64,000 bases of DNA, taken from assembly GCF_001650635.1 (NCBI RefSeq), contig NZ_LWQU01000207.1:20058-84057 (forward strand). Direction: 5' to 3'. Shown in pieces: positions 35,915 to 45,005 of the stretch (the first letter of the stretch is position 1; each line of letters begins with the position of its first letter). The position numbers and the translations under genes were made by a program. The notes under the pieces were generated by a model, which was not told the origin of the DNA, made no database searches, and saw only the letters and a program-made list of their open reading frames with translations. The stretch comes from Magnetospirillum moscoviense. Its GTDB lineage: Bacteria; Pseudomonadota; Alphaproteobacteria; Rhodospirillales; Magnetospirillaceae.

Positions 35915-36298
35915 ATGGAAGAGGATTTCGAGGGCGGAATCGTCAAGAAGTTCATGTATGTGAACCGCAAGGCCCCCTATGGCACCGTCTATGCGCTGGA
36001 AGTGCTGGAAATGGTGCTGATTTCGGCGGCCTTCGACCAGGATGTGCATGTCGCGTTCCTGGATGACGGCATCTACCAGATCAAGAAGGGCCAGGACACC
36101 AAGGAACTTGGCCACAAGAACTTCTCGCCGACCTATCGGGCGCTGGAAGGCTATGACATCGAGAAGCTGTATGTCGAACAGGAAAGCCTGGACGAACGCG
36201 GCCTGACCGAAGCCGACCTTCTGGTTCCCGTCGAGGTCATCAGCCGCGCCGAAATGGCCAAGCTGATGGGCGAGATGGACGTGATCCTGACCGCGTAA
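35915..36298 (+). CDS. dsrF: Sulfurtransferase subunit DsrF
   Basis: Structural subunit of DsrEFH, 127 residues. KKFMYVNRKAPYGTVYALEVLEMVLISAAFDQDVHVAFLDDGIYQIKKGQ is the family core. It has no cysteine, which is normal for DsrF, since transfer is done by DsrE and possibly DsrH. Tight spacing (12 nt and 13 nt) to both neighbours. Confidence 0.95.
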   Translation: MEEDFEGGIVKKFMYVNRKAPYGTVYALEVLEMVLISAAFDQDVHVAFLDDGIYQIKKGQDTKELGHKNFSPTYRALEGYDIEKLYVEQESLDERGLTEADLLVPVEVISRAEMAKLMGEMDVILTA

Positions 36299-36311
36299 AG
36301 GGGCAAATCCG

Positions 36312-36620
36312 ATGAGCATTCTGCACACCGTCAACAAGAGCCCCTTCGAGCGTTCGAACCTGGATAGCTGCCTGAAGCACGCCAATCAGGGCGATTCGGT
36401 GCTGTTGCTGGAAGACGCCGTGGTCGCCGCCATCGCCGGCACCGCCTTCGCCGCCCGTCTGACCGACGCGGCCAAGATGGTCAAGCTGTGCGTGCTGGGC
36501 GCCGATCTCAAGGCGCGTGGGCTTGATCCGGCCAAGGTCATCGACGGCGTCGCCGTTGTCGATTACGCCGCCTTCGTCGACATGGCCGCCGCCAACAACG
36601 CGGTCCATGCCTGGTTATAA
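36312..36620 (+). CDS. dsrH: Sulfurtransferase subunit DsrH
   Basis: Third subunit of DsrEFH, related to TusB, 102 residues. MSILHTVNKSPFERSNLDSCLKHANQGDSVLLLEDAVVAAI carries the conserved Cys 20; VDYAAFVDMAAANNAVHAWL is the usual C-terminus. It ends 36 nt before dsrC. Confidence 0.96.
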   Translation: MSILHTVNKSPFERSNLDSCLKHANQGDSVLLLEDAVVAAIAGTAFAARLTDAAKMVKLCVLGADLKARGLDPAKVIDGVAVVDYAAFVDMAAANNAVHAWL

Positions 36621-36656
36621 TCTCGGGGTACCCAAATAAATAGGGAGAGTGGAGAC

Positions 36657-36989
36657 ATGGCTTATTCTGTTTCGGGCAAGAGCATCGAGGCCGATGAAGA
36701 GGGTTACCTGGTTGACATCAACCAGTGGAACGAAGAGCTGGCCGATCTGATCGCCAAGGACGAGGGCATCACCATGAGCCCCGAGCATTGGGAAGTCGTC
36801 AACTTCCTGCGCGAATATTATGCCGAGTACCAGATTGCTCCGGCCGTGCGCGTGCTCACCAAGGCCATCGCCAAGAAGATGGGCCCGGAAAAGGGCAGCA
36901 ACAAGTACCTGTACGAGCTGTTCCCGTACGGCCCCGGCAAGCAGGCGTGCAAGATCGCCGGTCTGCCCAAGCCGACCGGCTGCGTCTAA
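36657..36989 (+). CDS. dsrC: DsrC, sulfur-carrying substrate protein of DsrAB
   Basis: A 110-residue small protein whose swinging C-terminal arm presents sulfur to DsrAB and whose trisulfide or disulfide is reprocessed by DsrK. Both functional cysteines are present with the canonical ten-residue gap: C98 in [11 protein letters not shown] and penultimate C109 in PTGCV. A strong ribosome site (GGGAGAGTGGAG) precedes it. A three-hairpin element follows within 20 nt, which may stabilise its transcript. Confidence 0.98.
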   Translation: MAYSVSGKSIEADEEGYLVDINQWNEELADLIAKDEGITMSPEHWEVVNFLREYYAEYQIAPAVRVLTKAIAKKMGPEKGSNKYLYELFPYGPGKQACKIAGLPKPTGCV

Positions 36990-37005
36990 GGTTTTCGTTG
37001 GCGTC

Positions 37006-37061
37006 GCCCCCGCGCAAGCGGGGGCCCAGTTTGAAGCTGGATGTCCGCGCTCGCGCGGACA
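37006..37061. repeat. REP-type element with three successive hairpins between dsrC and dsrM
   Basis: GCCCCCGC-gcaa-GCGGGGGC (37006-37025), CCAG-7 nt-CTGG (37026-37040) and TGTCCGCG-ctcg-CGCGGACA (37042-37061) lie end to end. The order and sequence style (CGCAAGCGGGGGCCCAG ... GCGGACATGACGGG) match interspersed extragenic palindromes common in proteobacteria. It is within the dsr operon, not at its end. No T-run follows. Confidence 0.82.
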
Positions 37062-37113
37062 TGACGGGACTTTGCGTGCGTGAAGGGACTGCTTCGGCGG
37101 GAGCGAGGAAGAC

Positions 37114-37842
37114 GTGACAACCCTATTCGCCATCCTGTTCTACACGGCCTTTGCCGTGCTGCTGGCCGGCCTGGGCTTCAAGATCGCCCAGTTCGCCCGC
37201 ACGCCCGCGCCGTTGAAGATCCCCACCACCCCCGGGCCGATCACCACCCCCGGAATCGCCTTCCGTCTGGGACGCGAGGCGGTGCTGTTCGAAAGCCTGT
37301 TCAAGTCCAACAAGCCCTTGTGGATCTTCGCCATCATCTTCCACTTCGGCCTGTTCGTGGTGCTGGCCCGTCACTTGCGCTATTTCCAGGAACCGGTGTG
37401 GTTTTGGGTCGGTCTGGTCCAGCCGTTCGGCCTGTATGCCGGCCTGGCGATGGTCGCCGGCCTGGGCCTGCTGTTGCTCCGCCGTTTCGTGATCGACCGC
37501 GTCGTCTATGTCACCAGCCCGTCCGACATCTTGATGCTGCTGCTGCTGCTGGGCATCGGGATTACCGGCCTGGGCATGACCACGCTGGCCCATACGGACA
37601 TCATCGCGGTCAAGGCGTTCTTCCTGGGGCTGATGCGCTTTTCCATCCAGCCGCTGCCGACTGATCCCGCCTTGCTGGTGCATCTGGCGCTGGTGGCGGT
37701 TCTGATGATCGTCTTCCCGTTCTCGAAGCTTTTGCATGCGCCCGGACTGTTCTTCAGCCCGACCCGCAATCAGAAAGACGACCCGCGCGAGCGCCGCCAT
37801 TTGTCCGACTGGGCGGCTAAGCTTGAAGCGGGAAGGAACTGA
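37114..37842 (+). CDS. dsrM: DsrM, membrane cytochrome b subunit of DsrMKJOP
   Basis: A 242-residue NarI-like membrane subunit with about six helices, expected to bind two b hemes and exchange electrons with quinone. Candidate heme-ligand histidines are FHFGLF (HF) and ARHLRYF near 85-95, and others in later helices. GTG start at 37114 follows GAGGA. It ends 3 nt before dsrK, whose product is its peripheral partner. Confidence 0.92.
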   Translation: MTTLFAILFYTAFAVLLAGLGFKIAQFARTPAPLKIPTTPGPITTPGIAFRLGREAVLFESLFKSNKPLWIFAIIFHFGLFVVLARHLRYFQEPVWFWVGLVQPFGLYAGLAMVAGLGLLLLRRFVIDRVVYVTSPSDILMLLLLLGIGITGLGMTTLAHTDIIAVKAFFLGLMRFSIQPLPTDPALLVHLALVAVLMIVFPFSKLLHAPGLFFSPTRNQKDDPRERRHLSDWAAKLEAGRN

Positions 37843-37845
37843 CCC

Positions 37846-39357
37846 ATGGCCGATATCGACGTTCCTGTCCTGGGTGATCCCGCCGAGCGCGAGATTCCGG
37901 CGATCCATCCCGGTGCGATGGCCGGCTCGAAGCCCTATGTCGCCCAAGCCGTCCACCAGGAGCCCCTGGGCTTCGCCGGCGAACTGCCCGAGGATTGGCA
38001 GGCCAAGGCGCTGGGCCGCATGGGCGACCTGCTGGGCCGCTACCGCTCGCTGCAGGTGTTCATGGACATCTGCGTCAAGTGCGGCGCCTGCACCGACAAG
38101 TGCCATTACTTCATCGGCACCGGCGACCCCAAGAACATGCCGGTGGCCCGTCAGGACCTGTTCCGCTCGGTCTATCGCCGCTATTTCACTCCGGCCGGCC
38201 GCGCCCTGGGGGCCATCGGCCTGGGCAGCCTGGTCGGCGCCAAGGAATTCACCCGCGAGCTGCTGGACGAGTGGTTCAACTACTTCCACCAGTGCTCGCA
38301 GTGCCGGCGCTGTTCGGTGTTCTGCCCCTACGGCATCGATACCGCCGAGGTGTCGATGGCCGCGCGCGACGTGATGAACCACATCGGCATGGGCCATAAG
38401 TACGCCAACGAGATCATCGGCAAGGTCCACAAGATCGGCAACAATCTGGGCCTGCCGGCTCCGGCCTTGCTCGATACGCTGGAAGGGCTGGAAGAGGACG
38501 TCAAGGACGAGACCGGCCAGGACGTCAAGTTCCCGATCGATGTCGAGGGCGCCGAGGTCCTGCTGGTCACCCCCTCGGCCGACTTCTTCGCCGAGCCGCA
38601 TGTTTTGGGCCTGATCGGCTATGCCAAGGTGTTCCATGCCGCGGGCATTTCGTGGACCTTGTCCACCAAGGCCTCGGAAGCCGGCAATTTCGGCATGTTC
38701 ATCGGCAATTACGAGCAGATGCGCAAGATTTCCATGCGTATCCGCGAGGCGGCCCAGGAACTGAAGGTCAAGCGCATCGTCTTCGGCGAGTGCGGCCATG
38801 CCTGGCGCGTCGCCTATTCCTTCCTCAACACCCTGGCCGGCCCGTGGGACTTCCTGGACCCGCGCTATCCGGTGCCGCAGCACATCCTGGAAGTCACCGA
38901 CGGGCTGATCAAGAAGGGCGGCATCAAGCTCGACAAGTCCGGCAATGACGGCATGGTGCTGACCGTGCACGATTCGTGCAACGTGGCGCGTGCCAGCCGG
39001 ATGGGCGATTGTCCCGGCGGCCAGTTCACCATTCCGCGCGACGTCATCAAGGCCAGCGTGCCGAAATTCGTCGACATGCATCCCGACACCACCCACGAGA
39101 AGACCTTCTGCTGTGGCGGCGGTGGCGGCTTGCTGACCGACGAGTTGCTGGATTTGCGCGTCAAGGGCGCCAAGCCCCGCATGGAAGCCCTGAAGGACGT
39201 GATCGACCGCGAAGGCGTCACCCACATGGCCGCCATGTGCGCGATCTGCAAGGCCCAGTTTACCAAGATCCTGCCGATTTACGGCTACGACAGAGAGATG
39301 GTGGTTTCGGTTCACCAGCTGGTGAGCAATTCCATCCTTCTCGGCAACAACGATTAA
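37846..39357 (+). CDS. dsrK: DsrK, HdrD-like iron-sulfur subunit of DsrMKJOP
   Basis: A 503-residue catalytic subunit on the cytoplasmic face of the DsrMKJOP complex, thought to reduce or oxidise the DsrC cysteine pair. Two [4Fe4S] motifs are seen, CVKCGACTDKC (about 77-87) and CSQCRRCSVFC (about 149-159). CCG-type segments follow: FGECGHAW, HDSCNVARASR, CCGGGGGLL and CAICKAQF, which form the unusual catalytic cluster. Start 3 nt after dsrM. Confidence 0.96.
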   Translation: MADIDVPVLGDPAEREIPAIHPGAMAGSKPYVAQAVHQEPLGFAGELPEDWQAKALGRMGDLLGRYRSLQVFMDICVKCGACTDKCHYFIGTGDPKNMPVARQDLFRSVYRRYFTPAGRALGAIGLGSLVGAKEFTRELLDEWFNYFHQCSQCRRCSVFCPYGIDTAEVSMAARDVMNHIGMGHKYANEIIGKVHKIGNNLGLPAPALLDTLEGLEEDVKDETGQDVKFPIDVEGAEVLLVTPSADFFAEPHVLGLIGYAKVFHAAGISWTLSTKASEAGNFGMFIGNYEQMRKISMRIREAAQELKVKRIVFGECGHAWRVAYSFLNTLAGPWDFLDPRYPVPQHILEVTDGLIKKGGIKLDKSGNDGMVLTVHDSCNVARASRMGDCPGGQFTIPRDVIKASVPKFVDMHPDTTHEKTFCCGGGGGLLTDELLDLRVKGAKPRMEALKDVIDREGVTHMAAMCAICKAQFTKILPIYGYDREMVVSVHQLVSNSILLGNND

Positions 39358-39379
39358 GATAAGTTCAAGGGAGACCACC

Positions 39380-41332
39380 ATGGCTAAGACCACCGCCAAG
39401 GCCATCACCGAGGGCAAGAATTACCGCCGTTACAAAGACGGCGATTACGAGCCGTCGGCCTGGCAGGACGAGATCTTCAAGGCCGGATGGTCGCACAAGT
39501 GCCCGACCTACGTGCTGCGCACGCCGCCCTGCTCGGGCTCGTGCCCGTCGGGTCACGACATCCGCGGCTGGCTGGACATCGTGCGCGGCATCGAAAAGCC
39601 CGCCGAGGGCCAGAGCTGGCAGGAATACGCCTTCCGCCGCATGACCGAGGCCAACCCGTTCCCGTCGGTGATGGGCCGCGTCTGCCCGGCGCCCTGCGAG
39701 CAGGGCTGCAATCGCAACATGGTGGAAGAGCACGTCGGCATCAATTCGGTCGAGCATTTCGTCGGCGATTGGGCCATCGAAAACAACATGACCTTCGCCA
39801 AGCCGGATCATGAAACCGGCAAGAAGATCGCCGTCATCGGCGGCGGCCCGGCCGGCCTGTCGGCGGCCTACCAGCTGCGCAAGAAGGGCCACGCGGTCAC
39901 CTTGTTCGAGGACAAGCCGGAACTGGGCGGCTTCATGCGCTATGGCATTCCCGGCTACCGCACGCCGCGCGACAAGCTGGACGCCGAGATCAAGCGCATC
40001 ATCGACACCGGCATCACCGTCAAGACCAATTGCCGTGTCGGCCGTGATCTCAAGGTTGCCGACCTCGAGCGCGATTTCGACGCCATCTTCTGGGGCGTCG
40101 GCACCCATGCCGGCCGCGGCCTGCCGCTCCCCGGCTGGGCCGATACGCCCAATTGCGTCTCGGGCGTCGCCTTCCTGAAGGCCTTCAACGAGGGGCGTCT
40201 GCAGGCCGTCACCGGCCGCATCATCGTCGTCGGCGGTGGCGACACCTCGATCGACGTCGCCTCGGTGGCCCGTCGCCTGGGCCACATCAAGGAAGTGTCG
40301 AGCCAGGACCGCATCGAGCACATCATCCTGGGCCAGACCGCCCACGACGTCGCCGCCACCGCCCAGCGCGAGGGCTGCACCACCACGCTGACCAGCCTGT
40401 TCCCGGTCGAGAAGATGATGGCGGCCGAGCGCGAGGTGGAAGACGCCAAGCGTGAAGGCATCGACATCAAGGGCGGCGTGATGCCCCTCGAGGTGCTGAA
40501 GGGTGCCGACGGCCGCGCCACCGGCCTCAAGATGTGCAAGTGCACCATGAACGGCATGGTCCCCGAGCCCATCGCCGGCACCGAATTCATCGTCGAAGGC
40601 GACCTGATCGTCGCCGCCATCGGCCAGAAGGGCGATCTGGTCGATCTGCCGGAAATGGACAATGGCAACGGCTTCATCAATGCCGACAAGACCATGCGGG
40701 TGCCGGGCAAGCCGAAGCATTTCGTCGGTGGCGACGTGGTCCGTCCGCATCTGTTGACCACCGCCGTCGGCCATGGCCGCATCGCCGCCGCCTCGATCGA
40801 GGACTTCCTGGAATCGGGCGAGATAGCCAAGCGTCCCAAGGTCGATGTTCACCAGTTCAACCTGCTGAACAAGCTGCGCGAGACCAACCTGAGCCCCGAA
40901 CCCTATGACGGCACCGCCACCCGGGGCACCTCGACCGCCAAGTTCGCCGTCCACAATTTCGAGGACCGCGCTTCGGCCGAGATCATCCCGCACGACCAGC
41001 TGTTCCTGGGCCACTTCACCCAGGTCGCGCGCAACCACCGCGACGAGGTGCATATCGGCGCCGACGAGGTGATCGGCAATTTCGCCGAGCGTCTGATGCC
41101 GCTGTCGGAAAAGACCGTCGTCGATGAGGCCAAGCGCTGCATGTCGTGCGGCCTGTGCTTCGAGTGCGACAATTGCGTGGTGTTCTGCCCGCAGGGCGCG
41201 GTCAGCCGCGTCTCGAAGAAGGAACGCACCACCGGTCGCTATGTGGAAACCGATTACTCGAAGTGCATCGGTTGCCATATCTGCTTCGACGTGTGCCCGA
41301 CCGGGTACATCCAGATGGGCCTGGGCGAGTAA
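39380..41332 (+). CDS. dsrL: DsrL, iron-sulfur flavoprotein NAD(P)H oxidoreductase
   Basis: A 650-residue protein that in sulfur oxidisers accepts electrons from DsrAB and passes them to NAD(P)+. N-terminal Cys cluster (CSGSCP, CPAPCEQGCNRN), FAD site VIGGGPAGLSAAYQL near 152, NAD(P) site IVVGGGDTSIDVASVARR near 280 and a C-terminal ferredoxin domain with two clusters (CMSCGLCFECDNC, CIGCHICFDVCP). Homologous to the small subunit of glutamate synthase. Present here between dsrK and dsrJ, the order of the oxidative operons. Confidence 0.96.
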   Translation: MAKTTAKAITEGKNYRRYKDGDYEPSAWQDEIFKAGWSHKCPTYVLRTPPCSGSCPSGHDIRGWLDIVRGIEKPAEGQSWQEYAFRRMTEANPFPSVMGRVCPAPCEQGCNRNMVEEHVGINSVEHFVGDWAIENNMTFAKPDHETGKKIAVIGGGPAGLSAAYQLRKKGHAVTLFEDKPELGGFMRYGIPGYRTPRDKLDAEIKRIIDTGITVKTNCRVGRDLKVADLERDFDAIFWGVGTHAGRGLPLPGWADTPNCVSGVAFLKAFNEGRLQAVTGRIIVVGGGDTSIDVASVARRLGHIKEVSSQDRIEHIILGQTAHDVAATAQREGCTTTLTSLFPVEKMMAAEREVEDAKREGIDIKGGVMPLEVLKGADGRATGLKMCKCTMNGMVPEPIAGTEFIVEGDLIVAAIGQKGDLVDLPEMDNGNGFINADKTMRVPGKPKHFVGGDVVRPHLLTTAVGHGRIAAASIEDFLESGEIAKRPKVDVHQFNLLNKLRETNLSPEPYDGTATRGTSTAKFAVHNFEDRASAEIIPHDQLFLGHFTQVARNHRDEVHIGADEVIGNFAERLMPLSEKTVVDEAKRCMSCGLCFECDNCVVFCPQGAVSRVSKKERTTGRYVETDYSKCIGCHICFDVCPTGYIQMGLGE

Positions 41333-41344
41333 GGATCGACGGCC

Positions 41345-41728
41345 ATGCGCGCTTGGGTGCTGTCATTGCTGATGGGGTTGGTCTGGCTGACCGGTCAGGC
41401 CTGGGCGGGCGATATTTCGCCCGTCATCCCCAAGGCGCAAGGGGCCTGCGTCGATGAGCCGCAGGCCATGCGACGCCATCATTTCGACTATCTGAAGCAC
41501 CAGCGCGACGACACGCTGCGGTCGGGCATCCGGGGCGCCAAGTATTCCTTGAAGGAATGCGTGTCGTGCCATGCCCTGCGCGGCCATGACGGCAAGGCGG
41601 TCCCGGTCAATGCCGAGGGCCAGTTCTGCCAGTCGTGCCATTCCTATGCCGCGGTGTCGATCGATTGCTTCACCTGCCACGCCACCGTGCCGGACAAGGC
41701 GCCGAAAACGGCCGGAGTGACCCAATGA
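41345..41728 (+). CDS. dsrJ: DsrJ, periplasmic triheme cytochrome c
   Basis: A 127-residue cytochrome with an N-terminal signal or anchor (MRAWVLSLLMGLVWLTGQAWA) and three CxxCH sites: CVSCHALRG, CQSCHSYAA and CFTCHATVP, consistent with three c-type hemes. Part of DsrMKJOP on the periplasmic side. Stop and dsrO start overlap (ATGA). Confidence 0.95.
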   Translation: MRAWVLSLLMGLVWLTGQAWAGDISPVIPKAQGACVDEPQAMRRHHFDYLKHQRDDTLRSGIRGAKYSLKECVSCHALRGHDGKAVPVNAEGQFCQSCHSYAAVSIDCFTCHATVPDKAPKTAGVTQ

Positions 41729-42450
41729 CCGAGACCACTCGCCGTGACCTGCTGAAGGGAGCCGCCGGGGCCGTCGTCCTGGCCCCCGGCCTGACCCTGA
41801 TCGCTGCAAAGGCCCAGGCCCGCGCCCCTGGTTCCGCCGCCAGCGCCGCCAACCGCTTCGGGCTGCTGATCGACACCGGGAAGTGCGATTCCGGCTGCAC
41901 CGCCTGCGTCGATGCCTGCAAGACCGAGATGGGGCTGACCGGCCACGACCGTCCGGCCACCGACGTCCAATATATCCGCAAGGTCAACGTCAAGGACCCG
42001 GCCACCGGTGCGGCTCATTCGGTGCCGGTGATGTGCCAGCATTGCGCCAAGCCGCCTTGCGTCGATGTCTGCCCGACCGGGGCCAGCATGAAGCGGGCCG
42101 ACGGCATCGTTTTGGTCGATCGCCACATCTGCATCGGCTGTCGCTATTGCATGATGGCCTGCCCCTACAAGGCGCGTTCGTTCGCCCACGAGGACCAAAC
42201 CAATCAGCGCGAAGCCAATCCGCGCGGCAAGGGCTGCGTCGAGGCCTGCACGCTGTGCGCCCACCGCATCGATGCCGGGGCCAAGCCGGCCTGCGTCGAG
42301 GCCTGCGCAGCCACCGGCAAGGCGGCGATCCTGTTCGGCGATCTGGCCGACCCCAATTCCGAATTGTCCCGCCGCGTCGCGGCCGAGGCCAGCACCCGCA
42401 TCCGCGCCGATCTGGGCACCGGTCCGGCCGTGCGCTATCAGGGGATCTGA
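41725..42450 (+). CDS. dsrO: DsrO, Tat-exported iron-sulfur subunit of DsrMKJOP
   Basis: A 241-residue periplasmic ferredoxin subunit. A twin-arginine signal (TTRRDLLKGAAGAVVLAPG) precedes four clusters of cysteines: CDSGCTACVDAC, CQHCAKPPCVDVCP, CIGCRYCMMACP and CTLCAHRID with CVEACAATGK. The start overlaps dsrJ by 4 nt, and dsrP follows 2 nt after its stop. Partner of the membrane protein DsrP. Confidence 0.95.
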   Translation: MTETTRRDLLKGAAGAVVLAPGLTLIAAKAQARAPGSAASAANRFGLLIDTGKCDSGCTACVDACKTEMGLTGHDRPATDVQYIRKVNVKDPATGAAHSVPVMCQHCAKPPCVDVCPTGASMKRADGIVLVDRHICIGCRYCMMACPYKARSFAHEDQTNQREANPRGKGCVEACTLCAHRIDAGAKPACVEACAATGKAAILFGDLADPNSELSRRVAAEASTRIRADLGTGPAVRYQGI

Positions 42451-42452
42451 CC

Positions 42453-43631
42453 ATGAAGCGCATCACCTTCCGGGAACTGACCCCGATGACCACCGGCTGG
42501 CTGGCCCTGATGGGCGCCCTGCTGGTCGTGGCCGCCATCGCCGGCGCCGCCGTGCTGTACATGGAACATCAGGGCCATTGGGTCACCGGCATGACCAACC
42601 AGGTCGTCTGGGGCACGCCGCACGTCTTCGCCATCTTCCTGATCGTCGCCGCCTCGGGGGCGTTGAACGTCGCCTCGATCGGCTCGGTGTTCGGGCGCGA
42701 GCCCTATCAGCCGCTGGGCCGGCTGTCGGGCCTGTTGGCCATCGCCCTGCTGGCCGGCGGCCTGGCGGTGCTGGTGCTTGATCTCGGTCGGCCCGACCGG
42801 CTGATCGTCGCCATGACCCACTTCAATTTCAAATCCATCTTCGCCTGGAACGTCATTCTGTATTCCGGCTTCTTCGCCATCGTCGGCGCCTATCTGTGGA
42901 CGATGATGGATTGGAAGATGAAGGGCTATTACAAGGGCGCCGCCGTCACCGCCTTCGTCTGGCGCCTGGTGCTGACCACCGGTACCGGCTCGATCTTCGG
43001 CTTCCTGATGGCCCGCGACGCCTATAATTCGGCGGTGATGGCGCCGTTGTTCATCGCCATGTCCTTCGCCTTCGGCCTGGCCGCCTTCATCCTGGTGGTG
43101 ATGGGCGCCTATGCGGGAAGCGGCCGGCCGGTGGCGCCCGAGTTGGTGACCCGCATGGGCCGGCTGCTCGGCCTGTTCTGCGCCGCCAATCTGTATTTCG
43201 TCGCGGTCCAGCATCTGACCGCCCTGTACATGGCCGACCGCGGCGCGGTGGAAGCCTTCATCCTGGCCGATGGCGGCATCTACACCCTGCTGTTCTGGGG
43301 CGTTCAGGTCGCCCTGGGCGGGCTGGTGCCGATGGCCATCTTGTTCTCGAAGAACGCCACCCGCTGCACCGTGCGTTTCGCCGCCATCCTGGTGATGATC
43401 GGCGGCTTCGCCCAGGTCTATGTCATCCTGATCGGCGGTCAGGCCTTCCCGTTGAACCTGTTCCCGGGGATGGAGGTGTCGTCCTCGTTCCAGGATGGGG
43501 TGGTCGGGACCTATGCCCCCAGCCTGCCCGAAGTGCTGCTGGGCATCGGCGGTTTCGCCGTCGCCGGCCTGATCACCTTGGTCGGCGCCACCTTCCTGCG
43601 CATCCTGCCGGACAGCCTGGCGGCCGACTAA
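42453..43631 (+). CDS. dsrP: DsrP, NrfD-like membrane subunit of DsrMKJOP
   Basis: A 392-residue integral membrane protein with about ten helices of the NrfD/PsrC type, expected to interact with quinones. LVLDLGRPDRL and FNFKSIFAWNVILYSGF are typical NrfD-family segments. It closes the operon; no dsrN, dsrR or dsrS follows. A GC-rich terminator-like hairpin lies 24 nt beyond its stop. Confidence 0.95.
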   Translation: MKRITFRELTPMTTGWLALMGALLVVAAIAGAAVLYMEHQGHWVTGMTNQVVWGTPHVFAIFLIVAASGALNVASIGSVFGREPYQPLGRLSGLLAIALLAGGLAVLVLDLGRPDRLIVAMTHFNFKSIFAWNVILYSGFFAIVGAYLWTMMDWKMKGYYKGAAVTAFVWRLVLTTGTGSIFGFLMARDAYNSAVMAPLFIAMSFAFGLAAFILVVMGAYAGSGRPVAPELVTRMGRLLGLFCAANLYFVAVQHLTALYMADRGAVEAFILADGGIYTLLFWGVQVALGGLVPMAILFSKNATRCTVRFAAILVMIGGFAQVYVILIGGQAFPLNLFPGMEVSSSFQDGVVGTYAPSLPEVLLGIGGFAVAGLITLVGATFLRILPDSLAAD

Positions 43632-43655
43632 GCATCCAGAAAATCCATCGTGCCG

Positions 43656-43685
43656 ACGGCGCGGGCCAAGGGTCCCGCGCCGTTT
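43656..43685 (+). terminator. Probable terminator of the dsr operon
   Basis: ACGGCGCGGG (43656-43665) pairs with CCCGCGCCGT (43674-43683), loop 8 nt, followed only by TT, so a weak T-tract. Its place directly behind dsrP and before an A+T-rich stretch (43690-43790) supports termination. Confidence 0.6.
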
Positions 43686-43813
43686 GCATGTGTGCACAAT
43701 TTTACTCAAATTAATATTGGTTGTGTAGTAAATATACCAACAACACCATTTGTTGTAGTCCCATCGCGCCTGGGTTATATTTTGTTCAAGAGTTCCTCGT
43801 TGGGACAAAAGCC

Positions 43814-44935
43814 ATGGGTACCCCAGTCTGCGCTCCGATCCTGCCAACGGCCGACCCGATCGAAACCGTGCGCACTTTGTTACGTCACGACATCGCCGCC
43901 ATCTTGCACAAGAACCTGCCGGCCCTGAAGCTGGTGGCCGAGGACAAGGTCTATGACAAGGTGATGGACGACCCGATCCTGCTGGATCAGGGCTTCCGCC
44001 TACTCAGGACCAAGCCCGAATTGTTCAAGGAGGTGGTGCGCACCCGCGAGCGGACGCTGCCTTCGTCGGATACCGATCCCTTGTGGTGCGGCCGCACCTT
44101 GGCCGACGCGGTGGCCTTGGTGGTGCGGGCCTGCGCTCGGCGCTATTTCCGCCGCCGTCTCAAGGCGCCGAAGCTGACGCTGGCCCCGGCCAAGCCGCCG
44201 TTGCTGTTCCAGATCGGGTTGGCCCTGGGCCTGGTCGATCCGCCGCGTCAGCCCAAACGCAAGGCTCAGCCGACGCCCGGCGAGAAGCTGTATCTGGCGA
44301 TCCGCGATTTCCTGCTCTACGACTGGCAGGTGCCGCTGATCCCGGCCTATGTGGCTTTGTCGCCGGCCACGGTGGTCGGGCTGGGGCCGCGCATCTTGGA
44401 ATTCCGCGATCCGCTGAAGCTGCAATTGCTGGCCGACGAAAATATCGGCCATGCCTTGGTCGAGGGGAAGACCCCGCTGCTGCTGTCCGATGCCGGCAAG
44501 ATGATCAATTCCGACAACATCGACGCCGAGATGCTGTGGAGCGTGTGCCAGAAGATGCGCCTGGGCGCCCTGTTCCCCAATTTCAACGCCACCGAAATGC
44601 GCAAGGCGGTGGCGATGATCGCGGCGACCAGCCCGGTGGCGCTGAAGGCGTTCCTGCCGGTGCTGGGCGACGACATCCGCAAGTTCACGCTGTACCTGTT
44701 CACCACCTATGCCTGCTTCGGGCCGACCCGCTATCGCCAGGTGCTGGGCGCGCACGCGCAAGGCTGGGTGATCGAGGCGATGGCCAAGCGCGCCAAGCGC
44801 GAGCCGGCCCTTTCCGGCACCCACGAGGAAATGAAGGCGACCATCGAAACCTGGCTCAACAGCGCGGTGGCCGCGCTCGATCAGTCCGACAAGGATCGGG
44901 CCGAGGCTTACCAGTCGCTGGACCGGGTGAAGTAG
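43814..44935 (+). CDS. Hypothetical protein downstream of the dsr operon
   Basis: A 373-residue soluble protein, rich in helices, with no signal peptide and no recognised motif. ATG at 43814 is favoured; an earlier ATG at 43721 lies in an A+T-rich non-coding-looking stretch. The middle (LPLI, PAYVALSPATVVGLGPRI, LQLLADENIGHALVEGK) and C-terminal helical half give no function. It has its own leader of about 130 nt behind the dsr terminator, so it is probably not part of that operon. Confidence 0.68.
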   Translation: MGTPVCAPILPTADPIETVRTLLRHDIAAILHKNLPALKLVAEDKVYDKVMDDPILLDQGFRLLRTKPELFKEVVRTRERTLPSSDTDPLWCGRTLADAVALVVRACARRYFRRRLKAPKLTLAPAKPPLLFQIGLALGLVDPPRQPKRKAQPTPGEKLYLAIRDFLLYDWQVPLIPAYVALSPATVVGLGPRILEFRDPLKLQLLADENIGHALVEGKTPLLLSDAGKMINSDNIDAEMLWSVCQKMRLGALFPNFNATEMRKAVAMIAATSPVALKAFLPVLGDDIRKFTLYLFTTYACFGPTRYRQVLGAHAQGWVIEAMAKRAKREPALSGTHEEMKATIETWLNSAVAALDQSDKDRAEAYQSLDRVK

Positions 44936-45005
44936 GCAAGATTTCGCCGATTGCCGCCGACAGGCGCGCCATGCGATCATCCTTCGGGTGTTTTGGAATG
45001 ATCTC

